From Plumapathes pennacea (Eukaryota; Cnidaria; Anthozoa; Antipatharia; Myriopathidae): 64,000 nucleotides of DNA. Where the stretch lies: the NCBI GenBank assembly GCA_964036295.1, contig OZ038466.1:12992001-13056000 (forward strand), written 5' to 3'. Shown piece by piece: positions 45,136 through 56,482 of the stretch. A program made the position numbers and the translations under genes. Each line of letters opens with the position of its first letter. Position 1 is the first letter of the stretch. The notes under the pieces are model-generated. The model ran no database searches. It was given only the letters and a program-made list of their open reading frames with translations, and had not been told where the DNA came from.

Positions 45136-45180
45136 CACATGATAATATCAACCAATCATCGCATGCAGATCTCTAACCCA
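45136..45180. promoter_or_regulatory. Promoter-like block, copy in R1-C
   Basis: CACATGATAATATCAACC, CAATCATC and GCAGATCTCTAACCCA, preceded by ACGTCATC. Confidence 0.4.
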
Positions 45181-45238
45181 GAAAAATAATAAAAAAAAAA
45201 AATCGCTGCATTTTATAGCTTGTGACGTCACAAGGAAT

Positions 45239-46877
45239 TAGTCAAGGTTCAATTCAATAATTTTTCGTAAAATTTCAGTTAAACCGAAATTGAAAGAAAA
45301 GAGGGCAAGGGAAATGTGGAGAGTTCTTGGATCCGCCATGTCAAAAACTGACTCGGCTACTCCTGTCACGAGTTTGCATACACTCACTGCGCAAAAAGCG
45401 ATATCTACAGCTAACTTGAGTCGCATAGGTAAAGCTGGTGTGAAAACCAACTTACTGTGCTTTTCAGAGGAACACTTTACATAAAGAAGACATACCAAGA
45501 ACTGTTTTTTCTTCTTTTTCTTTCTTTTTCTTTTTCTTTTTCTTTTCTTTTTTTTTTTTTTTTTTTTTTTTTACAAAGAAATGGGCTTATGAGTATTACA
45601 AGAAAGAGCCCTGTTAAAATATCGGTACATGCAATTGCCTGTTTAGCCTGCTCCTTTACTGCTAATCGAAGCTTTAAAGCAGAACTGTGCGAGTTCCAAA
45701 AAAATTTCATTAACGGTCACTGATTCGTACAAACCCAAATCTCAAGAAACAACTGTTTGTGTATTGCTAGAAGATAAAATGTTGATAGCAATGCTAAAAA
45801 ATAACCGCAAGCTACAATTTAATACAAGCCATATTTTAGACCACAGTGTAAAGTTTGGCAATTTTCGCTCAGGGGGGCCCAAAGTGAATCCCGAATTTAG
45901 CAGCCCACGCGTCGATAAGCCACATGAGCGCCCAATCAAATAACGTGTTACTCGGGGCACGCAAACCAATTAACTTAAAGGCCACTGCCGATTCACCGTA
46001 CGCTAAAACTAAATCTAAACGCCGAGCATACCGTATTTTATGACTCAGTAACTTGCAGCAAATATCGTTCGGTGAAAAACGCCAACCAAAGTTTCATTCA
46101 CACTCAGTAAATGTTTTAAATCTTCAGCAGGTCAAACAAGCTATTGACAGGTGAGCTGTTAAACCAAGAGAAATTTAGTAAGCTTGCCAATTCGCCACAC
46201 TGTACCAAAACTGTTTGGGCGACAAATATTTGTTAGAATCTTACACGGAGTATTGCCATGTTGATAAAGACCAAATATGCGACAGTTTGATGTGGTGCTA
46301 TTTTTAATAATTTTATTTGAAGTACTTAGAATGACCTTGACCGACAACTTTTTCTTGGTCATAGTGACTTTAGTACTTCATTTTAAGAATCACTTAGGAA
46401 AGTGTTAGTTTAGGAAAGTAGGACTTTGGCCTTAGTAACTTCGCGAAAGAAAATTTCGAAGGTTCGAGGTAAGCGAATGACCTATTAGAATGCGCCCTAA
46501 GTATAAGGCGCCTTATTGTACAGGTTGTAAGGCAAATTTTGCGTCCAAAATCTTTATTGTTTGGAGTGCATCTCCTGTGATGCCAAAGAAACACCGGGCC
46601 AAACAAAATGCAGCTAAAAAATAATCCAGCAGCGATAATGCGTTAAGCAATTTCATGGTGTTTTTAACAAAAAAACCATTTAGACTAAATGTAAATTGCG
46701 CGCGGCTTGCTGCCTTTGAAGTTGGAGGCCACTTTACCCCTTTCACTCCCAGAGTGTGGAAAGTTTGACACAACATGGAATTCGTAATAGTGTGACCACT
46801 CAAACGAAAGCTTCTTTACGTTGCAGTCGAGCTTGCTTTCCACATCTATAATCTCTAAAATTTAGTATCAAAAGGGC
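45239..46877. other. No gene; pyrimidine tract
   Basis: A TTTTTC/T tract occupies about 45505-45572. No supported gene. Short open frames have no domain. Confidence 0.5.
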
Positions 46878-47097
46878 TAAGCCCCTGTCAAACGGTCACA
46901 ACATTTGTCTCAACATCCTCTCAACACTGTTGAGACATGTTGAGAGATGTCGAGAACGTGCCGTGTCAACGAACTCAAACTCTTCTCAACATGTCTGAAC
47001 AACGTTGAGAGGGGGTGTCAAACCACCTCAACATCGGCTCTCAACAATGTTGAGAGAATGTTGAGACAAATGTTGTAACTATTTGACAGGGGTTTTA
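46878..47097. mobile_element. MITE composed of CTCAACA/TGTTGAG words
   Basis: The ends AAGCCCCTGTCAAACGGTC and the reverse of TGACAGGGGTTTTA pair, followed by ACAACATTTGTCTCAACAT and ATGTTGAGACAAATGTTGT. The interior is a dense run of CTCAACA and TGTTGAGA words in both orientations, so many alternative stems are possible. Confidence 0.85.
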
Positions 47098-47291
47098 GGA
47101 GTACTTTCATCATAACAAAGTATAATTTGCATAAACTGTTTTTATTTTCCATTTGTAAAAACGCTTAAAGATGACCGTGAAATGATGCCACTTGCTTGGT
47201 TCTCAGTGAAAACCAAAACACCCAAAAACTCACTCCAAATTATTAAAGAGTGTATGCGAAAAATGCAAAACCTGGCAGTCACATAAGTCAA
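47098..47291. other. Spacer
   Basis: Nothing recognised. Confidence 0.5.
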
Positions 47292-47480
47292 TTTATTATA
47301 TAGACACGAGTGTTTTACTGGAAAATATACCGTGCGTAAAATCCATACGAAAGTACATCCGGGACCCGAGTGGCGTATTTTCCATATCCTCACTAGTGAG
47401 GATATCGTTGGAATCATTTCCCGCTTTTGCACGGTTGTTTGTGCAATTTCTCCTAAAACACTCGTGCCTAATATAATAAA
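47292..47480. mobile_element. MITE, TTTATTATAT..GACACGAGTGTTTTA ends
   Basis: The left end TTTATTATATAGACACGAGT with GTTTTA pairs with the right end TAAAACACTCGTGCCTAATA with TAATAAA. The centre contains a near-palindrome CATATCCTCACTAGTGAGGA. One end of the same family is at 24660-24750. Confidence 0.8.
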
Positions 47481-47486
47481 AAGAAA

Positions 47487-47625
47487 ATTACACGGCGGCT
47501 TGAAGATATGGATTTTATTTGCTCGTGGTAAAAACAATATTTTACTCACTCGCGAAGCGCTCGTTCGTAAAATATTGTTTTTACCACTCGAAAATAAAAT
47601 TCATATCTTCGCGCCGCCGTGTAAT
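47487..47625. mobile_element. Hairpin MITE, ATTACACGGCGGC ends
   Basis: ATTACACGGCGGCTTGAAGA continues through ATATGGATTTTATTT and GGTAAAAACAATATTTTAC. It pairs with GTAAAATATTGTTTTTACC ... ATTCATATCTTCGCGCCGCC and GTGTAAT. It lies 6 bases from the preceding MITE. A sister hairpin with ATTACATGGCCG ends is at 50856. Confidence 0.85.
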
Positions 47626-49893
47626 ATCCTCTATACATTTGACCATCAACCGAAAACGATTCTAAATAGAAAGAGTACGATTTGTCTAATGGTTCGCATT
47701 TATGATGATGATGACCCCTAAGAAGCGCACCAGAAAGTTTCCGACCTGAAGCTGTTTTAAAATAGATAGAATGACATGGCTAGCAGATATTTGAATGAAA
47801 CAACAGCTGATGCGGGTGTTGTCGTGTTCATCCATTCATTTCTCAGCGGTGGTCGCAAGTATCTTAACTAGATTTCCTCGCGTCCCCGCCTCATTAAAAT
47901 GCTGAGCTTAGCAACACAATAATGTGAATTCGAACACCATGAGCCTTGTCACGAATTTTCCCTTCCGCAAGGCATAAGTAGGTCCAAAAACTCCTTGGCG
48001 CTGTTGTTGTAGTTGCCACTTTTTTATTTATTTTTAATGTATCGTCTTCGTTTGTAGTGCCAATTTGACTCGAGAAAGGGTTTCTATTTTCTACGAAAAC
48101 AAAGTTAGGCCGAAATTCTCATCAGTTGAACTCAATGCTAATGAGCAAAAATAACTGTTTGAACTAACTTTTCATGAAAAGGTTCGGCCTCTCCTTATAA
48201 ACCAGTAGCTGAGCTAAACATTCTAGAGTGCCCCGACTCGCCCTCTGGTAGAATATATTTGTAACTTGACGCTTGTATTCTCGATAATCACAAAAGTTTG
48301 TCCGTAAAAGAATACTAAAAGCATGCTAAAACAAATATTTTTTGCTCTAACGCACGGCCAACACTCGAAACGTTGGCAAACACACAATATGCGGCGTCCA
48401 ATACTCATCTATAAGAACCTAAATATTTGACAGAGACCATTATTCCATTAAAACGAATGATTCACCTGTTTAGCAATTTAAGATACCAACTGGCCCATTC
48501 TCTAAAACTATCAAAGAAAATTTCGCCACATGATATATTCCATGATAATACAAAACCAGATGTGTTCTCTAACTGAATGATAAACAGAGTTCCATTTACT
48601 GTCATAATGGGCATATTTTTAAAATTGCTGGATGCAAACTAATGCATTATTTATTTGCGGTGACTCCAACAACCAAATGCAAAGTTTTGCCCTCATAACC
48701 GAGGCGACGCAGCAACACAGAGGAGCGTCATAATCTTAATTTAAGCAGTGTTCTAAAAGGGACCTCTATAGCAAGCAGCGAATTAAGAAGTTGGTGAGTT
48801 TTACTAGGCAACATTTCTCAAAGAGAAACGACAGTGACTAATCGCTGTAACCTTTAGAAGCTTTAGAAATATCTAACTAGTTACACCGACGTTGATACCC
48901 AAACACAAATGTGTGTTATTCCTACAATGTGTCAAGTGGACTGTTTGTCTAGCAGTGAATGTAAAGTGTACGTGATAAGCTTCTTTTTATTTCTACCAAA
49001 AAAGATATGTACGATAGCATCTGATTTAATATCAAGCAACTCAAAATGTCTTATAGTGAATTGTTTTTAGTTTTTGCTTGGGCCTTCACTTTCAAGAGTC
49101 GTCATGATATTGTAGAACATTTCCAAACATTACGTCGACTACCAGGTTGAAAAGGAGAGACGACGCCCCGCGTTTTAGTCTGAATCTTGTGATGAAGAAG
49201 CATCTTTCTATTTCCTGGCCCCCAAAAACAGATCGTTCTTGATAAGTGCACTGTCAACTTGTTTAAAAATATTTCACTGCCAAAGGCGAATAGCTTTAAT
49301 TAATTAATCTCGTTCAAACGCCGACAGGTGGGACCACATAAATAAAAGCTCTCTCGGTGAATACATTCTAAGGGAAGTGTTAACGCTGTTGTTTAAGCGG
49401 AGTTCATGTTTGAGTACACAAGCATTGCACCAAACGGCTGAACACTTCTCAAAAGTGCTGCTTTTAATCATTATGGGTATATGTGTATGCTTTCACGAAC
49501 GTGTTCACAGGTAGGACGCAGAAGAGGATGCAGTTGCGGTTAAAGGACTCAATAACTTGTTTGGAGAAAACGAGCACGGTTTGCCTCTACAAAAATATAA
49601 ATATTTTAAAAAGCTTTTCTCTTCTAAACAGCAACACATCTGGACAGTAATTTGACCCAGTCTACTCTACTATGTTTTCTCTGACCAATAATAATTAAAA
49701 AAAAAAAACATATGTCGAAAATACGTTTCTTTTAAAACCCGACAAAAGTGCAACATTAAGAAAGCAGTAATTTCGAGGCCCTGCATACAATAAATCCGAT
49801 GCGAATAAGTAATAAGCGGCAAACCGCATCTCTTAATAAATGGGAATCAAGAACATCAATCTTATTTAGTGTTTCCTAACCGCGTGTAAATAA
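47626..49893. other. No gene recognised
   Basis: AT-rich spacer. No supported coding region or repeat. Confidence 0.45.
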
Positions 49894-50355
49894 ACTACTT
49901 TTGGCGAGGAAATATGCATGGATAATTGTCCGAGGATATTATCTGTTCCGAGAAGCAAACAGTTGCCCGAGAGCAACTGTGAGCTTCGAGGAACAGATAA
50001 TGTCCAAGGACAATTATCCGTGCATATTTCCGAAGCCAAAAGTAGTTTTTTTTCTTTATTATCCTTCAAATATTTCCTCTCGCAGCGCAAATAATGGCGC
50101 GGGGACTGTGAAGCTTTTTGGTGCTTTCTGGAACTGCTTTTTCGACCAATAAATTGATGTCCTCCTCGGTAGTCATCTCGTAATGGGTTTTTGTGATTAA
50201 TATATAAAATTGTGTTCTGATATTGTCAATAAACAGCGTTTGTTCGCCAGGCGGGGGTTATTCGCTGATAACGTCCGCTCGTGAGCGGACGTTATTCGGT
50301 CACGTGTCACGATTCCACCAATCACGCGCGGGAGGAAATATTTGATGGGTCATAA
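49894..50355 (+). repeat. Hairpin repeat H1, copy 2
   Basis: The second copy of 31041-31515, in the same orientation. The palindrome is at 49894-50046, with a shorter loop, and the same ~300-bp trailer ends in CGCGCGGGAGGAAATATTT. The flanks are unrelated to those of copy 1, so this marks a transposed unit rather than a segmental duplication. Confidence 0.85.
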
Positions 50356-50855
50356 TGAAAAATAGTCGCAAAATGAAAGTCATCTAGTTGATGGCTAATT
50401 TTATTCGAACTCTATCAATGTTTCATAGCAAAGCATTTTTTTAGTGTTTGTCGGAGCCGCTGCAAACCTAATTCATTTTCCTTATTCACACAAAACAGCC
50501 AACACAAAACAAGTGAATGCCATCTTCAAATTTGAAAAAACACTTTTCAACAATGTGGTTAAATTAAAAAAAAAATCAAATTAATTTCCGTCTGCGCCAC
50601 CATTAGCTTCTTCTCGCTGTTACTGTTCTTTTTCAAAAGAAAAAATCACTGTCTATTTTGAGACTTCCATGTACATCCAGTATTATTTGATACTTCCAAA
50701 TAAAACCTCAATACAGTTAATTTGGCGCAACGAGTGGCGCAGGCCTTGGGTAACCGTGACTATCGCAAGAAACACGCTTTAACCTTATATTTGATGCCAA
50801 GCTTGCTTGGCCGGCAGTGTTCAGACTACTTGTCGCCGAGTGAGACATAGAGGAT
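50356..50855. other. No recognised feature
   Basis: AT-rich spacer, no gene. Confidence 0.5.
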
Positions 50856-50991
50856 ATTACATGGCCGTGCAGAGATACGAATTTTATCTTCAAGAGTTGA
50901 TAATATCTCTTACGAGTGAGCGCCAGCAAACGAGTGAGAGATATATTTAACACGATAAGATAAAGTTTGTATCTCCCAGCGGCCATGTAAT
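50856..50991. mobile_element. Hairpin MITE, ATTACATGGCCG ends
   Basis: ATTACATGGCCGTGCAGAGA with TACGAATTTTATCTT faces AGATAAAGTTTGTATCTCCC with AGCGGCCATGTAAT. The architecture matches 47487-47625. TATTATATAGA follows closely on the right, as it does next to the other members. Confidence 0.8.
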
Positions 50992-51542
50992 GTTCTGTTT
51001 ATTATATAGATATCGATGAATTTCCACGAATAAAGACATAATTATCTCACAGCCTTTATTCCTGTCACAAATTGCTGTCTTCAGAAATCGCGCGCACAGC
51101 GAACATACCATTTTTATCCTTTACGTATAAAGATATCGCGCGCGATGAAAATATCAGTTTTTAGAACTGGAGAAATTTTGGTATTTCAATCTATATAATA
51201 AAACTAAATATGATAAGGTCAGGCAAAGATAAACTACGTCAAGTCTAGCCAAGTCAAGCCAAGGTCAACGCAAGGCGACTGCATCAGCTTTTGTTATTGC
51301 ATTTGAATAGTTCCACTTGGGAGTACCGTTTGGCCATCCGCACGCAAGTTCATCGACTTTGCGAATTTGGCATGAGTTGGCTCGACTTGGAAGTCCGTTG
51401 GCCAGGGCTTTATGCAAAACAGGCTTCTACTGAGCGCAAGTGAAATGTTTCCGTATCTAAATAATTCAAAGCCATTAACACCGTTTTTCGTCTCTTCTAC
51501 AGGCTGTAAAACGAAAATTAGGATTCTAGTACTATAGGCAGG
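50992..51542. other. Upstream region of the receptor gene
   Basis: No recognised gene. A pyrimidine tract ending TCTTCTACAG at 51493-51502 looks like a splice acceptor 40 bases before the receptor ATG, so the receptor may have a non-coding first exon further upstream. In-frame TAG at 51519-51521 precedes the start codon. Confidence 0.45.
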
Positions 51543-52610
51543 ATGGCTTTTAACAACACATCCCAAAATTACTCACCGTTTATCACAACGGCACCCGAAA
51601 GCTCGACCAAACACAATCCATACATCAGAGCAACGAAGCTGACGCTCTACGCGGCTATCTTCATCATCAGCAGCATCGGTAACTCATTGGTTTGTCTGGT
51701 GATCATGAAAAAGAAAAGAATGAAGACGGTGACTAACTACTTCATACTCAATCTCGCCATCGCTGATTTGCTCCTGACATTCATCTGCATCCCCTTTGAC
51801 ATTCCCGTGCAGGAGATGGACAACGTATGGCCGTACGGCTCGTTTGTGTGCAAGTGGCTCTATCCCCTACAAACCACGTGCCTCTTTGCCTCTGTGTTCA
51901 CTCTGACAGCAGTGAGCCTAACACGCTACTGGGCCATAGTTCATCCACTACGCCGACAGCTGACAGTCCATAACGCTAAATATGTCATTGTATTGATCTG
52001 GCTACTCTCAGTTATCCCCGTATCGCCATATATTCACGTTCTTCGATACACAGGCGAGTATTGTGTAGAAGAGTGGCCCGTAGAAACGCCGAGCTCGAGA
52101 AAGATTTACACGATCGCGCTGTTTGTGACTCAATATGTCATCCCACTTGGGATAATACTAATGGCTTACATAAGCATCGGTGGAGAACTTTATATAAAGA
52201 CCACCAGTGATAACCATTTTCTTCAGAGTAGGCAAGGAGAAGAGGCTGCTAAAGTGGTGCGGATGTTGATAGTGGTCACATTGGTATTTGCAGTTTGTGT
52301 GCTTCCAACAAATATCATGTGGCTTTGGTTGGACTTCGGGAACGCCGAAGAGTTTAAGCACTTTTGGGACCTCGTAGCCTTTTGCAACATCTTGACGTTT
52401 TGTAACAGCGCTGCTAATCCTATCTGCTACACAGCGCTCAATGAGAATTACCGCAAAGAGATCAGACGGTTTTTGCTCAGGGTTTTCTGTCGCAAAGGGG
52501 CGTACCATGGCTACACGAAATCAGAGGACATAGAACTGAGCCGAACGATACAGAGATCAGATACGCATAGGAGATCGACAAACTTGCGCACATCAGCGCA
52601 GTCAGCTTAG
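51543..52610 (+). CDS. Class A G-protein-coupled receptor, neuropeptide type, 355 aa
   Basis: This is a complete seven-helix receptor in one coding exon. The extracellular N-terminus has three N-glycosylation sequons (N4, N5, N9). Helix 1 (about 33-55) has GNSLV with N47; helix 2 has NLAIADLLL with D75. The first outer loop has WPYG (W96), usual in peptide receptors, and C103 likely bridges to C174. Helix 3 ends SLTRYWAIVHP, so the DRY box is TRY. Helix 4 has W153 and helix 5 P201. Helix 6 has FAVCVLP, so the usual CWxP tryptophan is valine. Helix 7 has NSAANPICY followed by helix 8 and a Ser/Thr-rich tail. The overall pattern resembles NPFF/QRFP/orexin/galanin-like receptors, but the ligand cannot be named. 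An in-frame stop at 51519 fixes the start. It should act at the plasma membrane through G proteins. Intronless coding is common for cnidarian receptors of this class. Confidence 0.95.
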   Translation: MAFNNTSQNYSPFITTAPESSTKHNPYIRATKLTLYAAIFIISSIGNSLVCLVIMKKKRMKTVTNYFILNLAIADLLLTFICIPFDIPVQEMDNVWPYGSFVCKWLYPLQTTCLFASVFTLTAVSLTRYWAIVHPLRRQLTVHNAKYVIVLIWLLSVIPVSPYIHVLRYTGEYCVEEWPVETPSSRKIYTIALFVTQYVIPLGIILMAYISIGGELYIKTTSDNHFLQSRQGEEAAKVVRMLIVVTLVFAVCVLPTNIMWLWLDFGNAEEFKHFWDLVAFCNILTFCNSAANPICYTALNENYRKEIRRFLLRVFCRKGAYHGYTKSEDIELSRTIQRSDTHRRSTNLRTSAQSA

Positions 52611-55600
52611 CTTAGTTTGAAGGACACTACGAAATACGTATTTCGACCATGCAATTATCTTATTTTCGAGCCAACGGGTCATTGTACAAAATTGTAGAAA
52701 CGACAGCAAATTCAAGTGATATTTTCGTATTTCGCGTAACGGGCTAAAACTCCAAGACTTGAACAAAAAACTCAAAACTATGGCTCGATACTCAAATTAT
52801 ACAAATTACTTCAATATACTTTCAAAAACATAAATTATGCGCAAGATGTGAAATTTAACCTAATGGCGACGAGTGCTGACCAACGGAAGTGACGTCAATA
52901 ACGTCTTTCCGCCGTGTCAGCTTGAACCCCTTCACACCAATTCCCCCATCAAGTCAAGTCGAAAAGGTACGATTGACGTAGATTATAAGAATCGATAGTT
53001 GAATAGACGTTGAAAACGTTCACGACCAAATTCCTCCATACTGTTTTTGTGAAATTACAATTAAAGACAGTTATTAATTTAGCATAAATGACTGAATAAG
53101 TTTTTCCACTGACTGTAAAGTGTTTCAAAAACAATCAGGCAATCCTGGCTAATCCTAGTTCTAAATTTTGTTTTCACTTTTAAGGTTGAAAATGAGATTC
53201 CTCTCAGTCAATGATCACAACTTTGCAGTTTGTTGTCCAAGATGTTGAGAAATGAATATTTGAAACAACCGAGCCTAATAATGTGTGATAAAGACCTCTG
53301 CCAGAGCAGGAGGAACTATCATGTGGTTTATTAAATTACTCATGCAGTGTCCGAGAATTAGTCAGCGAGTATAAAGGGAGAGAGTTTAGGGCCTTCGTCC
53401 TCCTGTTTCTTGGAGTCTTGAGAGTTTTACTTTGTCAAGTTGCACTGAGATCTTCCTGAAAGTGGTTCTAAGAAACTTGGCTTGGTGCAAAGGTTTTGTT
53501 AAACTGTCTTTAGAATGGAATTTCACTGCAAAATACGAATGTGAGTCAGATTAGAAAACTTCCAACTCCTTGAACTGTCAAATAAAACGTATGAGTCAAA
53601 GCTCCCAATGACTACAATTTACGTTGTTTACGTTGTTGAGTGTTGGACTTTTGTACATCATTAGACAGAGAAACAGCAGCTGAAGGCTTTGCAAACAAGC
53701 CAAGGAAGCCAAAACAACAGAAGTTACTGCAGTAGCAACTTGAAAAACATCTACACATGTCAAAACGGCGTACTAAATATCAGTAGCTGACCGTTTTGCC
53801 TCGACGAACTTGAAATGTCGAAAATGCTCAATCGGTTAGTCTTTTAACAAACTTAATTGGAACCCTTAGCACTTATTATCTACTGCAGTATAAATATGTG
53901 ATTTTGTTTTCTTTATTTATCTCATAACGGCCACCCCGGGGAGGATGTGAAGGGCGGGGCGGGGCCAATTTACAAACCTACATAATGACATAATGACATA
54001 ATCAATCCCCTCTACCCATAGGCAATATTTTTCAACAAACTTGTCATTGTCCCTTAGGAATCTTTTAGAAAGATCTAAAAGCGAGCTAATTCCCCCTCCC
54101 CCTGTCCCAGGCAATAAATTAACAGCAAAAGTCAACATCCCGCACCATGCTCCCGTATGTCTCAGGGATCACCTATCAACCACCACCCCTCGGGATAGCC
54201 GCTGATAAGTGCATAACCGCACTCGACAACGCACGCATGTTGCAAGATTCGAAGCTACTCGCGATCGGTTCTGGCTTCTTTTGATCGGCCAAGTTGTTCA
54301 ACTAAGAATTGAAATTTCAAAAAAAATCTCTCCAGCATATAATTTACACACACACGGAAAAACTTAATTATATTAACGCGATTGTTTAGAAGTTAATAAC
54401 TTGTACTATTCCTTTATTACGAACGCAAACATCTAATCAATATAATGGTGTCACATGCTTGTTCTCTAAACGCTCCAGTGGTGCGTTCCGCGTTCGAACA
54501 TAATAGAACATTGAGGTTCTGAGTGCCGGCAGGCGTCGTTGTAGGTCAATAGCATTAATTCAATTTTACAGAAAAGAGGTATTCGACCTCAAGCTAATAC
54601 GGTCACTACGAGGCTTTCGTTAATCATAATTATAAAGGCAAACAGTTTGAGTAGACTCTTAAAATATTAATAGTACCTGTCTATTAACAATGACAGAGTC
54701 ACGTTTTCGTGATTGAAGCTTGACTTCGAAGAATTACTGTTTATGAAGCGATTAGTTTTCTTTTTAACTCCAGCAAAAGGCAGGAAATCGAGCTTCACAG
54801 CCATGAGTGTGTTGTCGACTAGTAAGTATAAAACGTTCGTAATTCAAGTAACCATTAGCAGTTAGTTAATTCTATTTCGGTTGAAGAAGATTTAACATCA
54901 CGATAAGTACCTGTCTTCCCTGTCAAATTAATCGCAAATACAATTATCCCTGACCTACATTCAGACGTTCTCTGATTCCAATCCTGGACCCCTGTGGCCG
55001 TGAACGACACTATAGGACATTACATCTGAATCGGTAGCATAGAAAACCCAAGCCTTCGTGCAACAAATTAGCCGTCTTATTATGATTCTACATAAGTTGA
55101 TCTTTTCGGGTCAACTTTTTTATCCAATTTCTCTGTCCAAGTTAACACTTGGACAGAGTCAGACAAAGCATCACACCAAAAATTTGCATTCTACCCACTC
55201 AGAATTTTCTGAAAACGTGTAATTGCAGTGCAGATTATCCGACTGCACTAAATATACACCACTGGCAGCTCTTCCTTCACTGTGTGAAGGGAAGTGAAAG
55301 AGTGCATCGAGAAAAGTAAAATAACGTAGGTTCATTTACAGTAGGTCTATTCGCCATTCATTTGAGAAAGGTATCGTATGTAAAAAGGTGGACAAATGTA
55401 GTTAGTCCATTTAATTTATAAGCGTCGTACGTATTTATCCTTCACGTATTTTTACGTCGAGGTTTGCCTCCATTTTCTAACTCGTAATATAGAAAAACGG
55501 CTAGAATGTGTCAACTGAATTTGTGAAAAAATAACTAAAGCATGAAGATTGATAGACATTTACTTGTTACATCGAAATTGTTTTACCAACTTTATTCGGA

Positions 55601-56482
55601 AACTACTAAGTAATAAACTGTACAAACAAATTAATTAGTAGTTTGTCCGAACGGAAAGGTCGCGAACGGAAATTGAGAATATCATAGATTTCTTCTCTCA
55701 GAATGGTCCGAAAATATTAAATGGTCGATTAATGAGGCTTTTATTTAGGCATTCTAAAGTAAAACCGGCTAGAAATAAACCAGCTTAGAACCAGCAACAA
55801 ATAAACATAAATCAAACTGATAACTAAGGCCTTTGGAAGGCAGTTCAGAGACGCAGTCTATAAATTCGTACTGGTTCAATCTTGAGGTCAAGGATAAGTC
55901 TAACATAAACCAGTCTACCTAACAAGGCTCAGAAAGACACTGGAAGACAAGGAACTCGTCTGATGACATAATTCCTGGAATCCGTACTAAACAATCATCC
56001 CAATTCCTTATTTTCGCAGTCGCAAACTACATAAAATAGTCTTGGTATTATCTCTCGCTCATTCACTCATTCACTGCCACGAGTTTCCGGTGACGGTCCA
56101 AACCAACGTTAAGAAAATGCACCCACACACACAATACCGACCACGTTACCGGCCACTTACCGACCAATTCAACTTGTTCACAATTACCCACACACAACAA
56201 CAACAACAAACCACGAACTACGCTCAACAGCACGTGAACACTGCTATCAGAATGTACTTATAGTCGTTTTAGTGGTCACATATTCCTAAGAATTGGGACT
56301 TTTCTAGTCCACATAGGGAGGGACATGAAAAGTATAGGGAATTTAGGTTACTAAGATGACCTCTATTCTAACTAATACGTGTTCTGATTATATCACACAT
56401 AAAGTGTCTTCAGGAAAAGTCGGAGGAATTATAACAACACAACTCTCAGGAACGTGAAGGACTAGACAAAGACACAGAGAAG
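52611..56482. other. Intergenic region between receptor and TNF ligand
   Basis: Contains the receptor 3' UTR (first clear AATAAA at about 53581). There is a GC-rich stretch AGGGCGGGGCGGGGCC near 53950 and a CA/CAA-rich tract at 56115-56215. No convincing further gene is seen. The TNF promoter should lie at its right end. Confidence 0.5.

Larger units (their letters stand above)
42226..45238. repeat. Dispersed repeat R1, copy C (best-preserved order)
   Basis: Homologous to 5566-8261 from AAACAAGACAGGCCCGTGG to the terminal palindrome GCTTGTGACGTCACAAGG. It lacks the MITE found in copy B but has another at 42746-43078. It keeps a segment at 44041-44340 (downstream of the membrane ORF in minus orientation) that copy B has lost and copy A carries inverted. 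This copy best shows the order: promoter-like block, hydrophilic ORF, membrane ORF, then ~1.5 kb without an ORF, all read on the minus strand. Confidence 0.8.

Noticed and set aside
49681..49710. A-run as a retroposon tail
   Set aside because: No element body or target duplication could be attached to it.
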